From Sulfurovum sp. (GTDB lineage: Bacteria > Campylobacterota > Campylobacteria > Campylobacterales > Sulfurovaceae): a stretch of DNA of 41,526 bases. The notes beneath the pieces are model-generated. The model worked only from the letters and a program-made list of their open reading frames with translations, made no database searches and had not been told where the DNA came from. The translations under genes and the position numbers were made by a program. The first letter of the stretch is position 1. Each line of letters opens with the position of its first letter. Location of the stretch: NCBI GenBank assembly GCA_027062365.1, contig JAMOTK010000033.1, positions 1 through 41,526 of the forward strand, in the 5' to 3' direction. Positions 1-8,537 of this stretch are shown here, in pieces.

Positions 1-66
1 TGGTAACTTTTCTAATATCTCTAGGGTCATCTCTATATCAATGAGTTCTTTTATTTCTATTTTCAT
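1..66 (-). CDS. Partial hypothetical protein, 5' end only (runs off left edge)
   Basis: A reading frame on the minus strand begins with ATG at 66-64 and stays open to the window edge, giving about 22 residues starting MKIEIKELIDIEM. The upstream sequence has only a weak AAATAAG in place of a ribosome binding site. It is divergent from the truncated vWA gene at 112. The product cannot be identified from so short a piece, and the frame may be fortuitous. Confidence 0.3.
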   Translation of the reverse strand, partial: MKIEIKELIDIEMTLEILEKLP

Positions 67-111
67 AGCTTATTTTAAACATATTTATTCTTTGTTATTG
101 CTTAGAATTGT

Positions 112-1116
112 ATGAAAATGACCTACAAACTCCTCACACAAAAACTACGCAAGAAAGACAAAGTTTCTATCGTGGTCTACGCAGGGAACTCAGGACTGGT
201 ATTAGACAGAGCTAGAGGAGATGAAAAATACAAAATCTATCAAGCCCTAGACAACCTAAGAGCAGGAGGTTCTACAGCAGGTGGTCGGGGTATACAATTG
301 GCGTATGCTGTTGCAGAGAAATCTTTTATAGAGGGAGGAAATAACCGTATTATCTTAGCCACAGATGGCGATTTTAATGTCGGTGTCTCTTCGCATGATG
401 GTCTTATATCGTTGATTGAAGAAAAGCGTAAAAGTGGTATTTTTCTTTCAGTATTAGGCTTTGGTAGGGGCAATATGAGAGACAATATGATGGAACAACT
501 AGCAGACCATGGCAATGGAAACTATGCCTATATAGATACGCTATTAGAAGCCAAAAAAGTCTTAGTCACACAAATGAGTGGGACACTCTACACCATAGCA
601 AAAGATGTCAAAATACAAGTAGAATTTAACCCAAATACCGTGCATTCTTATAGACTCATAGGCTATGAAAATAGAGTCATGGCAAATGAAGATTTCAACA
701 ACGATAGCAAAGATGCTGGAGAGATAGGCATGGGACATCGTGTGACAGCTTTGTATGAAATAGTCTTACAAAAAGAAGGATTGACTTCAAAAGTAGATGC
801 ATTAAAGTATCAAACATCTAGTACGAGAAACAGTGATGAACTAGCCACGGTCAAAATACGCTACAAAACCCCTGAGGGAAATACCTCTATGCTGATGAGT
901 CAAGTCATCACACTTCATAGTGACAGTATCCAAAGTAAAGACTATCATTTTGCACAAGCAGTCGCAGGATTTGGAATGCTCTTGCGTAAATCTGAGTATG
1001 CCAATGGCTTAGACTATGCAACCCTTATAAACATTGCCAAAGACTCCAAAGGTGAAGACACAGAAGGCTACAGAGCCGAATTTATACGAATGCTAGAAAT
1101 GGCTGAATTACTCTAA
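112..1116 (+). pseudogene. 5'-truncated YfbK-like von Willebrand factor A protein
   Basis: The 334-aa product matches the middle and C-terminal parts of YfbK-type vWA proteins, which are normally exported and carry a C-terminal YfbK domain. Visible landmarks are the core strand KVSIVVYAG (about 17-25), the MIDAS threonine in GSTAGG (53-58) and the MIDAS aspartate in ATDGD (83-87). The family normally has a signal peptide and an N-terminal vWA strand with the DxSxS metal-binding motif before this point. Both are absent, and bases 1-111 do not encode them in any forward frame. I therefore infer loss of the 5' end by recombination. A shortened product could still be made from the ATG at 112, but it should not bind metal normally. 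No good ribosome binding site is visible. Confidence 0.65.
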
Positions 1117-1123
1117 TCAGTCA

Positions 1124-1144
1124 CAAGGGCAACCCCTGCCCTTG
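1124..1144. terminator. Hairpin after the vWA gene, terminator-like
   Basis: CAAGGGC and GCCCTTG form a 7-bp stem around a 7-nt loop, eight bases after the stop codon at 1116. There is no immediate T-run on the plus strand, so this is a weak intrinsic terminator or a small intergenic repeat. Confidence 0.35.
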
Positions 1145-1176
1145 GACTCAAAAACGATATATTAATACTTTTTTTG

Positions 1177-1182
1177 TATAAT
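1177..1182 (+). promoter_or_regulatory. Extended -10 promoter of the Sel1-repeat gene
   Basis: TATAAT preceded by a T-run and TG (TTTTTG-TATAAT) fits the Campylobacterota sigma-70 style, which relies on a T-rich tract instead of a clear -35. It lies 30 bp upstream of the start at 1212, and GGAG at 1201-1204 serves as the ribosome binding site. Confidence 0.55.
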
Positions 1183-1211
1183 CCATAAAATTTAACTTTT
1201 GGAGTAATACT

Positions 1212-1787
1212 ATGGTACAAGAAGCCTATAAAGCATTGATGGCAAAAGAGTATGATAAGGCATTAGAGCTTTATACTGCACTTGAAAAACAGAAAGAACC
1301 TACCTCTTATTATTATCTAGGATTTCTCTATTTTAGAGGCTATGGGGTCAATCAAGATACCAAAAAAGCCTTTGATTACTACCTTGAATCTGCTACACGA
1401 GAAGTACCTGTAGCTCAGTTTGAAGTCGCTTTAATGCTCGAAAATGGTGAAGGATGCGAAAAAAATGAATCTGAATCAGCCTTTTGGTACGAAGAATCAG
1501 CCAAACGTGGCAATATAGATGCCTTCAATAACCTAGGAGCGATGTTTAAAGAAGGTCGTGGGGTAGTTCAAGATTATAAAAAAGCTTTTGTTCTCTTCTC
1601 CAAAGCAGCCCATGCTGATAATGCCAAAGCACAGTTTAACTTAGGGGCTTTGTATGATTTAGGATTAGGATGTGAAGAAGACAAAGAAAAGTCCATTCAA
1701 TGGTGCAGAAAAGCAGCCTACCAAGGACATGAAATGGCAAAAGGCATCATCAAACGTATGCAAAATGATGGACAAATTGTTTTTTAA
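1212..1787 (+). CDS. Sel1-repeat (TPR-like) protein
   Basis: The 191-aa product is built almost wholly of four Sel1-type repeats of about 36 residues. Each has the pattern A-x-x-x-L-G-x-x-Y/F-x-x-G-x-G followed by A-x-x-W/Y-x-x-K/E-A-A. Sel1 repeats form superhelical protein-protein interaction scaffolds. No signal peptide or membrane segment is seen, so it is probably cytoplasmic, unlike the cysteine-rich exported Hcp proteins of Helicobacter. It has its own promoter and the ribosome binding site TTGGAG. Its partner is unknown; the neighbouring stress-type operon suggests a related role, but that is only context. Confidence 0.85.
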   Translation: MVQEAYKALMAKEYDKALELYTALEKQKEPTSYYYLGFLYFRGYGVNQDTKKAFDYYLESATREVPVAQFEVALMLENGEGCEKNESESAFWYEESAKRGNIDAFNNLGAMFKEGRGVVQDYKKAFVLFSKAAHADNAKAQFNLGALYDLGLGCEEDKEKSIQWCRKAAYQGHEMAKGIIKRMQNDGQIVF

Positions 1788-1952
1788 AATGTGATGTGAA
1801 AAAGAGATTATTAAAATAACTATTACATAAATTTCATATTCTATTGTTTCATTTAGTTTAGGTGTTTAGTGTACTTTGAAATTATTTGTATATTTATCCA
1901 CTTTAATGATAACTATGATAGAATATTCTATATTTTCAAATAAAGGATAACA

Positions 1953-2045
1953 ATGTCAGGATATAAAAAAACATTTGGTTTCTTTTTTATCATATTTTCT
2001 TCGGGGTTGGCTGTGTGGTATCCACTTGGCAATCTTATAGGCTAG
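1953..2045 (+). CDS. 30-aa hydrophobic small membrane peptide
   Basis: A 31-codon frame begins with ATG at 1953, preceded by AAAGGA at 1942-1947 (good spacing), and ends with TAG at 2043-2045. The ATG of the XpaC-like gene follows at once. The peptide starts MSGYKKTFGFFF, has a basic N-terminus followed by a single hydrophobic stretch, and ends GNLIG, consistent with one membrane-spanning helix. It is the only frame with a good ribosome binding site in the leader of the operon, and translational coupling to xpaC is likely because stop and start touch. The function is unknown; it could be a small subunit of the membrane complex or a leader peptide. Confidence 0.55.
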   Translation: MSGYKKTFGFFFIIFSSGLAVWYPLGNLIG

Positions 2046-2888
2046 ATGATGTCAAAAGCAAAAGCATATAAACCCAAAAAAGAAAGCCATACAAACACTT
2101 CAAATACGCCTATCAAAGGAATATTGCTCTATTTATTTCTTGTGCCTCTGTTTATCTCTGTTCTTTTAGCCTTATTACAGACCAATATCAAACTTTTTAT
2201 CTTTAATAGTATTGCGTTTGGACTTTTCTTTCTTACGGTTAAAGTATCTCGTATAGGGTTTCAGCAAGAGCATGAGTATAAAAGCAGTGTTTTAACCAAA
2301 GCACCTAAAGTACCGTACAAAACCATTGCAGGATTTTTATTAGGTGGGTCTACTTTGTTTACAGCATGGTTAGCAGGAGGTGAGTCTTTTATCACTTCTG
2401 CTTTTTTGGCCACGATTTCTACTCTTGGATATTATCTCTATTATGGCTTTGACCCCAAAGAGGATAAGCTTGATAATATTGGGGATGTCTCTGCTGATTT
2501 TGTATTAGAGACTATCAATGAAGCAAAAAGCAAACTTCATACTATCGAAAATGACATGGAGAAAATTAAAGATGTTTCTTTGCATAACAAATTTAAAGTT
2601 GCTGTAGATAAGGCAAAGGATATTTTAGAGATTATTCAAAATGACCCAAAAGATATACGTGTGGCTAGAAAGTTTCTCATTGTCTATATCGATGGTGTCC
2701 TCAAAGTGACGCAGTCTTATGTTTCTATGGATGCTGTAGATGTAACAGAGCAAAGCAAAGAAAACCTTCATACACTGATAGAAGATTTGAACCATAGATT
2801 TGACAAAGAGTTAGAAAGACTTACACAAAACAATCAGTTTGATCTTGATGTACATATTGATGTACTCAAACAACAAATCAATCATTAA
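2046..2888 (+). CDS. XpaC-like membrane protein (5-bromo-4-chloroindolyl phosphate hydrolysis family)
   Basis: The 280-aa product has four predicted hydrophobic segments in the first 140 residues (two at about 25-65, two at about 95-135). A soluble helical half follows, with the XpaC pattern of amphipathic helices and a segment reading NDPKDIRVARKFLIVYIDG near residue 205. XpaC proteins are typically encoded next to TelA, as here. Their molecular role is not settled; the family name comes from an old plate assay, and the family is associated with tellurite and envelope stress. The gene starts directly after the 30-aa peptide gene. A 2-aa shorter start (second ATG) is possible. Confidence 0.75.
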   Translation: MMSKAKAYKPKKESHTNTSNTPIKGILLYLFLVPLFISVLLALLQTNIKLFIFNSIAFGLFFLTVKVSRIGFQQEHEYKSSVLTKAPKVPYKTIAGFLLGGSTLFTAWLAGGESFITSAFLATISTLGYYLYYGFDPKEDKLDNIGDVSADFVLETINEAKSKLHTIENDMEKIKDVSLHNKFKVAVDKAKDILEIIQNDPKDIRVARKFLIVYIDGVLKVTQSYVSMDAVDVTEQSKENLHTLIEDLNHRFDKELERLTQNNQFDLDVHIDVLKQQINH

Positions 2889-2898
2889 AAGGAAAAAG

Positions 2899-4074
2899 AT
2901 GTCAACACAAACACAAGAGACACTAGTAGAAGAGACTTTAGAATTGGCTACGATAGAAGAAAATGCACCTGTACCAGAAGTGACCGTTGAAGAAGTGACC
3001 TTATTGCAAGATGCTTTAAGTGAATTAGATATTAATGATAGAAATTCTATTATCTATTTTGGTTCTTCTGCACAAGAAAAACTTGATGACATCTCTAACC
3101 GTATGATTGAGGGGGTACAAAACAAAGACTTAGGAGCAGCTGGTGCTGCACTCAATGAAATGGTAGCGTCTATCCGTGGTTTTGATATGGAAAAATTTGA
3201 CCCCAATATCAAACTAGCATGGTATCAAAAGATGTTTGGTGTTGCCAAGCCTTTGGTAAAATTTGTCCAAGAGTATGAAGAAGTGAGAGACCAAATAGAT
3301 AGAATCTCTAATAATCTTGAAAAGCATAAGAGCCAACTTATGACAGATATTGTCTCTTTAGATAAGCTTTATGATGCCAATCTTGACTACTTTAGAGGAT
3401 TAGAACTCTATATCAAAGCAGGTGAGACCAAACTAGAAGAGCTTGAAGAGACGATTATCCCTGAGTATGAAGCCAAAGCACAAGAGAGAGAAATGATGGC
3501 GATTCAAGAAGTCAAAGAAATACGAGGATTTAATGATGAATTAGAAAGACGTGTACATGACCTTAGACTTTCACGACAGGTTACTATGCAGTCTCTCCCT
3601 AGTATCAGACTCATCCAAGAAAATGACAAATCTCTCATTTCTAAGATTACTTCTACTTTGGTTAACACCGTACCACTATGGAGAAATCAACTGGCACAAA
3701 CGGTGGCTATCTTTCGTTCTTATGATACAGCCAATGCCGTCAAAGATGCAGCAGACTTAACCAATGAACTCCTCGAACAAAATGCGCAAGGACTTAGAGA
3801 TGCCAATGTGGTTGTACGTACACAGATGGAAAGAGGTATCTTCGATATAGAGAGTATCAAAAAAGCCAATGAAACTTTTATTGCGACATTGGATGATTCA
3901 TTGCGTATTGCCCAAGAGGGTAAAGATGCTAGAAAGAGTGCTTTAGTAGAGTTAACCAAGACAGAAAAAGAACTCAAAGATGCCCTACTTGCCGTCAAAG
4001 CTAAAGCAGAAGCATTACCTGAAGAAACAGTAGAAGTTATAGAGCCAAAAAGCATAGAAAGTAAGGAGGTTTAA
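2899..4074 (+). CDS. telA: TelA-family toxic-anion resistance protein
   Basis: The product has 391 residues from the ATG at 2899, which has AAAAGGAAA just upstream. A longer in-frame start at 2839 lies inside the xpaC-like gene and is unlikely. The protein is almost entirely alpha-helical and coiled-coil, with the family's conserved features: a hydrophobic patch around AWYQKMFG, the RLSRQVTMQSLPSIRLIQ region and LWRNQLAQTVAIFR. TelA proteins are linked to tellurite and cell-envelope stress resistance and occur next to XpaC, SPFH or Ter proteins. The last codons carry a perfect AAGGAGG that serves as ribosome binding site for the next gene, so the genes are translationally coupled. Confidence 0.9.
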   Translation: MSTQTQETLVEETLELATIEENAPVPEVTVEEVTLLQDALSELDINDRNSIIYFGSSAQEKLDDISNRMIEGVQNKDLGAAGAALNEMVASIRGFDMEKFDPNIKLAWYQKMFGVAKPLVKFVQEYEEVRDQIDRISNNLEKHKSQLMTDIVSLDKLYDANLDYFRGLELYIKAGETKLEELEETIIPEYEAKAQEREMMAIQEVKEIRGFNDELERRVHDLRLSRQVTMQSLPSIRLIQENDKSLISKITSTLVNTVPLWRNQLAQTVAIFRSYDTANAVKDAADLTNELLEQNAQGLRDANVVVRTQMERGIFDIESIKKANETFIATLDDSLRIAQEGKDARKSALVELTKTEKELKDALLAVKAKAEALPEETVEVIEPKSIESKEV

Positions 4075-4075
4075 G

Positions 4076-5182
4076 ATGGGTTTATTTGATTGGGCAAAAG
4101 GTCAGTTTATTGATGTTATTGATTGGACAGATGATTCTAGTGATACGATGGTCTATCGTTTTGAGAGACATAATAATGAGATAAAATATGGTGCAAAGCT
4201 CACCGTACGTGAATCTCAAATTGCTGTGTTTGTCAATGAAGGGGTCATCGCAGATATTTTAGAACCAGGGATTTATGAGCTTGAGACGCAAAATATGCCT
4301 ATCATGACATCACTCAACCATTGGGACCATGGCTTTAACTCTCCTTTTAAAGCTGAAGTATATTTTGTCAATACCAAAAGATTTACCAACCTAAGATGGG
4401 GGACTAAAAACCCTATCATGGTACGTGACCCAGAGTTTGCTATGGTACGTTTACGTGCTTTTGGTACGTATGAGATACGTATCAGTGATGTGAAGATATT
4501 TTTAAATGATATTGTTGGTACAGATGGGCATTTTACCACCGATGAGATTACTTCTCAGCTTACAAATCTTATCGTCTCTAAGTTTGCCAATATTGTAGGA
4601 AAAGACAGTACCCCTGCCCTAGATTTAGCAGGTAATTATGATTTATTTGGTGAGTATTTGACAGAACATATAGGACCAGCTTTTAAAGAGTATGGACTAG
4701 AGCTTACCCGTATGCTTATCGAAAACATTTCTCTACCAGAAGCCGTAGAAAAGGCGATAGATGCTCGTTCTAGTCGTGCCGTTACAGGTAATCTTGATGA
4801 CCACCTCAAATACCAAGCAGGACTGGCTCTAGGAGACAGTGGTAGTGGCATGTCAGAGATGGCAAGTATGGGTGCAGGACTAGCCATGGGACAACAAATG
4901 GCAGGGATGATGGGTGCTATGCAAAACAACCAACAAGCAACCTCATCTCCTAGCAATGCCGCACCAAGTATGCCTCCTCCCCTACCTACAGCGACAGAAT
5001 ATTTTGTGGCTATCAATGGTAAATCCGAAGGACCTTACCTTGAATCAGCGATCAAAGAATTTATCAAAAGCAAAAAAATAAGCAGAAGCACTAAAATGTG
5101 GAAAGAAGGTATGTCTGACTGGGAAGAAGCCAAAGAAGTTGTCTCTACACTATTTTCTAGTATGCCTCCACCACTAGGATAA
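4076..5182 (+). CDS. SPFH/Band 7 protein with C-terminal GYF_2 domain (YdjI-like)
   Basis: The 368-aa product opens with the "virion core protein"-type SPFH fold (about 1-245). It has the short N-terminal strand segment, VRESQIAVFVNEGVIADI and a Gly/Met-rich linker (about 250-305, many MG and PPP). The last ~60 residues form a GYF_2-like domain (EYFVAINGKSEGPY, then a Trp pair in MWKEGMSDWEEA). The same architecture is known for Bacillus YdjI relatives, which sit in membrane-stress operons with zinc-ribbon proteins. The Shine-Dalgarno AAGGAGG at 4063-4069 is perfect. The stop codon overlaps the next start by one base. It probably oligomerises on the membrane and recruits its operon partners. 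Confidence 0.85.
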   Translation: MGLFDWAKGQFIDVIDWTDDSSDTMVYRFERHNNEIKYGAKLTVRESQIAVFVNEGVIADILEPGIYELETQNMPIMTSLNHWDHGFNSPFKAEVYFVNTKRFTNLRWGTKNPIMVRDPEFAMVRLRAFGTYEIRISDVKIFLNDIVGTDGHFTTDEITSQLTNLIVSKFANIVGKDSTPALDLAGNYDLFGEYLTEHIGPAFKEYGLELTRMLIENISLPEAVEKAIDARSSRAVTGNLDDHLKYQAGLALGDSGSGMSEMASMGAGLAMGQQMAGMMGAMQNNQQATSSPSNAAPSMPPPLPTATEYFVAINGKSEGPYLESAIKEFIKSKKISRSTKMWKEGMSDWEEAKEVVSTLFSSMPPPLG

Positions 5183-6270
5183 TGATGCGATATAGTGCTA
5201 CCCATTTTACCTGCCCTTCGTGTGGAGGGTCTCAAAAGTTTTCACCCACAACAGGGAAGCTAAGGTGTGAGTTTTGTGAGTCAGAGCGTAGTATTACGCA
5301 TGAGGATACACATATTATTGCTCATGATTATCATCAAAAGCTCAATAGTCTTGACCCTAAACATGATAATAGTATAGACAAAGAAGTCAACTGTAAAAAA
5401 TGTGGAGGGGTCTTTAGCCTGACCCCCTTTGTCTTTGCTAGTCATTGTCCTTACTGTAAGATACCTGCTTTAATCCAATGTATCAAAGAGATTCATCCTG
5501 AGTCTTTACTTCCTTTTACTATTGACAAAAAAGATGCCCAATCACGATTTAAAAAATGGGCAGGGTCTCGTTGGTTTGCACCCACTTCTTTTACAAAGTA
5601 TCTCAAAAATGACCATCAACTCAAAGGGTATTATCTACCTCATTGGAGTTATGATAGTGATACCATCTCTGAGTATGAAGGAAAAAGAGGCGATGCTTAT
5701 TATGTTACGGTGACTAGAACTGTGAGCGACAAAGAGGGTAACCAACGTCAAGAAAATGTACAAGAGAGACGTATCAGATGGACGCATGTTTCTGGTGTGG
5801 TGCATATAGATTTTGATGATGTCACAGTGGGTGCTAGTAAAACACTCCCCCACTCTCTTTTGGATACGTTAGAGCCATGGAATTGTCAGAAGTTAGAAGC
5901 CTTTGAAAAAGAGTACATTGCTGGATTTGAAGCCCAAGAGTATGAGATAGGATTAAAAAGTGGCTTTGATTTTGCCAAGACCAAAATGTCTTATAAGATA
6001 AAGCGTGATATACGCCAAGACATTGGAGGGGATGAACAACAAATTCATCATGTCAATACCCAATACAATGACTTAAAATATAAAAATGTCCTCTTTCCAC
6101 TATGGATATCTTCGTTTAAATGGAAAGAAAAAATCTACGATTATGCCATCAATGCCCAAACAGGTAAGGTTGTAGGAGAACGCCCTTATAGTATTGTCAA
6201 AATTGCTTTTGCTGTTGTCACAGTCCTTGCTATTGTTGCTGGATTTTTCTATTTTCAAAATACAAAATAG
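5182..6270 (+). CDS. Double zinc-ribbon protein with C-terminal membrane anchor (YdjG/TFIIB-ribbon type)
   Basis: The 362-aa product has two Cys4 zinc ribbons: CPSC with CEFC (within residues 1-32), and CKKC with CPYC (about 72-95). A beta-rich middle region follows, containing a conserved LPHWSYDSDT-like segment. A hydrophobic helix sits at the extreme C-terminus (about 338-358). This architecture is known from proteins encoded next to YdjI-type SPFH proteins, where it is thought to act at the membrane, not in transcription, despite the TFIIB-like ribbons. The start overlaps the SPFH stop (TAATG), so the two are co-translated. It is the last gene of the operon, and comF lies convergent 2 bp away. 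Confidence 0.8.
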   Translation: MMRYSATHFTCPSCGGSQKFSPTTGKLRCEFCESERSITHEDTHIIAHDYHQKLNSLDPKHDNSIDKEVNCKKCGGVFSLTPFVFASHCPYCKIPALIQCIKEIHPESLLPFTIDKKDAQSRFKKWAGSRWFAPTSFTKYLKNDHQLKGYYLPHWSYDSDTISEYEGKRGDAYYVTVTRTVSDKEGNQRQENVQERRIRWTHVSGVVHIDFDDVTVGASKTLPHSLLDTLEPWNCQKLEAFEKEYIAGFEAQEYEIGLKSGFDFAKTKMSYKIKRDIRQDIGGDEQQIHHVNTQYNDLKYKNVLFPLWISSFKWKEKIYDYAINAQTGKVVGERPYSIVKIAFAVVTVLAIVAGFFYFQNTK

Positions 6271-6272
6271 GG

Positions 6273-6851
6273 TTAAGACTCATTTACATCAGCCAAGGTC
6301 AAAGCAAAAAGCACATTGACACCACTCGCTATCAACACTTGTTGTGCTTCTTGTAGTGTGATACCTGTGGTGATAATATCATCTACCAAGATAGCATCAA
6401 TATTTTTTTTGCCTGTATAGTTAAAGTCTCTAGGATTTTCTAAACGAAATTGCAAATCTTTTCCTGCATAATGGACTCTATTTTGTGCCAGTAAAGAAGC
6501 AAACAAAGGGATAGAATTTGCTGTTTGCATCGATTTTGTAAGTATTGCTACATGGGCATATCCCACACTTACATACTCATCTACTCCTATGATATAGACG
6601 ATTCTATCATCTGATTCTATAAATTCTTTGATAAAAGGCTTCATCGTCATCTCTGCCAATGCTTTGTAGATACGATACCCTTCTGGTTTATGTTTGGTGA
6701 GTAAAAGAGATTCAAGATGAGCATATTTGTAGAAGCTTATCACATCAAGTGAGCCTATCTTTCGTGTACCCATCGTTGTACCCAAAAGTGTACGCTTACA
6801 TTGTGTACAGATAATACGATAACTCAATCTCGTACAAGCGTAACAACGCAT
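6273..6851 (-). CDS. comF: ComF family protein (phosphoribosyltransferase-like)
   Basis: The 192-aa product shows the ComF arrangement. An N-terminal zinc finger (CYAC, then CTQC at about 3-18) is followed by a PRTase-like domain with the PRPP-binding loop ILVDDIITTG near residue 155. ComF proteins are required for natural transformation in several bacteria, acting after DNA uptake. This fits the presence of a Cts DNA-uptake operon at 25-34 kb. The start has a strong GAGGAG ribosome binding site. It is divergent from eptA and convergent with the zinc-ribbon gene. It is somewhat short for the family but complete. Confidence 0.85.
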   Translation of the reverse strand: MRCYACTRLSYRIICTQCKRTLLGTTMGTRKIGSLDVISFYKYAHLESLLLTKHKPEGYRIYKALAEMTMKPFIKEFIESDDRIVYIIGVDEYVSVGYAHVAILTKSMQTANSIPLFASLLAQNRVHYAGKDLQFRLENPRDFNYTGKKNIDAILVDDIITTGITLQEAQQVLIASGVNVLFALTLADVNES

Positions 6852-6905
6852 AGTAAACTCCTCTTTTGTATTTTTATACGTGATAGTATATCAAGATTTT
6901 TTTGC

Positions 6906-6935
6906 TATACTTACTTTTATTATTTTATCAAGGAA
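6906..6935 (+). promoter_or_regulatory. eptA promoter (extended -10) and Shine-Dalgarno
   Basis: A T-run followed by TG-C-TATACT gives an extended -10 at 6906-6911, so transcription should begin near 6918. AAGGAA follows at 6930-6935, seven bases before the ATC codon at 6942. Both signals place initiation at 6942 and argue against the upstream in-frame ATG at 6801, which lies inside comF and before this promoter. Confidence 0.5.
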
Positions 6936-6941
6936 AATTTT

Positions 6942-8537
6942 ATCAAACATTTAACACAAAATAGACTGGTATTACTTGTATCGGTATTTTTTACACTTTT
7001 TTATAATTATACATTTTTTGACAACACCCTAAAAGTCTATCCTTTTGTAGAAAGTAATATTATTTTTCTCATCTCTTTATTTATAGTCTTGTCTGCTACA
7101 AGTGCCTTGGTCTTAACCTTACTTGCTAGTAGATGGACAGTAAAGTTCTTTTTGATGACTATCATTCTTGTGAGTTCTATGACTAACTACTTTATGAATA
7201 CCTATCATGTCGTGATAGATGATGATATGATACGCAATATGCTACAGACCGATATACATGAAACTATGGATTTATTTTCACTCAATCAAGTGCTTTACTT
7301 TGTCTTTCTTGGGCTTATCCCCTCTTATCTTGTCTATAAAACCCCTTTAAAGTTTGGCTCTATCAAGATAGAATTATTTAAAAAGATAAAACAAATAGTC
7401 TTACTTCTTTTGATTATTGGTCTTTCAGTCTTTAGCTCTTTTGGGCATTATAGTACGTTTGTAAGAGAGCATAAACCTTTACGATTTATGGTAAATCCTG
7501 CCTATTGGATATACTCTATAGGCAATTATATCAGTGCTACCATGAATACAGGAGAAGTTATCATTAAGCCTATAGGTACGGATGCAAAAGTCATAAAATC
7601 TGCCAATGCTCCCTCCAAAATAGTGATTATGATTGTAGGAGAAGCCACAAGAGCTGACCATTTTTCTCTCAATGGCTATGCAAAAGAGACAACACCCAAA
7701 CTCCAAAAAGAAAAACTCATCAACTTTTCTAATATACATTCTTGTGGTACATCTACAGCTGTTTCAGTACCTTGTATGTTTTCTATCTATACCCAATCGC
7801 AGTACAACTACAAAAAAGGCATACAAAGTGAAAACATCTTAGATGTACTCAATCATACCAATGACATCTCTATACTTTGGAGAGACAATAACTCAGACTC
7901 CAAAGGAGTAGCCCTTAGAGTACCTTATATAAGCTATAAGTATAACAATATAAATACTATCTGTGAAAATGGTGAGTGTAGAGATGAAGGGATGCTTGTA
8001 GGACTAGATAGCTATATCGAAGAACAAAAAGATAAAGATATTCTCATCATCTTACATCAAATGGGTAACCATGGACCAGCATACTTCAAACGCTACCCTA
8101 AAGCATTTGAAAAGTTTACCCCTGTATGTAAGACCAATCAGCTAGAAGAGTGTACACAAGAAGAAATCAGCAATGCCTATGACAATGCTATACTCTATAC
8201 AGATGATTTTCTCAGTAAAACCATTGCCCTACTTAAAAAGTATAAAAATACCCATCAAACTGCAATGTTTTATATGAGCGACCACGGAGAAAGCTTAGGA
8301 GAGAATGGTATTTATCTGCATGGATTACCCTATTTTATGGCACCATCTGCACAAACACATATCCCTGCATTTATATGGTTCAATGAAAGCTTCAAAAAAG
8401 AAGTCCAAGCACAAAAGATAAAAAGTAACGCACGATATACCCAAGACAATCTTTTCCATACACTCTTAGGACTTTTTAATGTCCAAACAAGCGTGTATGA
8501 CCCTACATTAGATATATTTTATACTACTGGAAAATAG
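6942..8537 (+). CDS. eptA: Phosphoethanolamine transferase (EptA/EptC-type), apparent ATC start
   Basis: The 531-aa product has five N-terminal membrane helices (to about residue 160) and a periplasmic alkaline-phosphatase-fold domain. The nucleophile threonine lies in GEATRADHFS; further metal-site landmarks are SDHGESLGENG and LHGLP. The enzyme moves phosphoethanolamine from phosphatidylethanolamine to lipid A, and in Campylobacter EptC also to flagellar and glycan targets. The natural N-terminus reads KHLTQNRLVLL, as is usual for the family. The codon before it, correctly spaced from AAGGAA, is ATC instead of ATG. No ATG, GTG or TTG lies in frame between the promoter and the first helix; CTG at 6969 is the only other candidate. 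Either ATC is used weakly or the start is mutated. Confidence 0.85.
   Translation: MKHLTQNRLVLLVSVFFTLFYNYTFFDNTLKVYPFVESNIIFLISLFIVLSATSALVLTLLASRWTVKFFLMTIILVSSMTNYFMNTYHVVIDDDMIRNMLQTDIHETMDLFSLNQVLYFVFLGLIPSYLVYKTPLKFGSIKIELFKKIKQIVLLLLIIGLSVFSSFGHYSTFVREHKPLRFMVNPAYWIYSIGNYISATMNTGEVIIKPIGTDAKVIKSANAPSKIVIMIVGEATRADHFSLNGYAKETTPKLQKEKLINFSNIHSCGTSTAVSVPCMFSIYTQSQYNYKKGIQSENILDVLNHTNDISILWRDNNSDSKGVALRVPYISYKYNNINTICENGECRDEGMLVGLDSYIEEQKDKDILIILHQMGNHGPAYFKRYPKAFEKFTPVCKTNQLEECTQEEISNAYDNAILYTDDFLSKTIALLKKYKNTHQTAMFYMSDHGESLGENGIYLHGLPYFMAPSAQTHIPAFIWFNESFKKEVQAQKIKSNARYTQDNLFHTLLGLFNVQTSVYDPTLDIFYTTGK

Noticed and set aside
6801-6941. Longer N-terminus for eptA from the ATG at 6801
   Set aside because: It lies inside comF on the opposite strand, upstream of the apparent promoter, and its residues do not resemble an EptA N-terminus.
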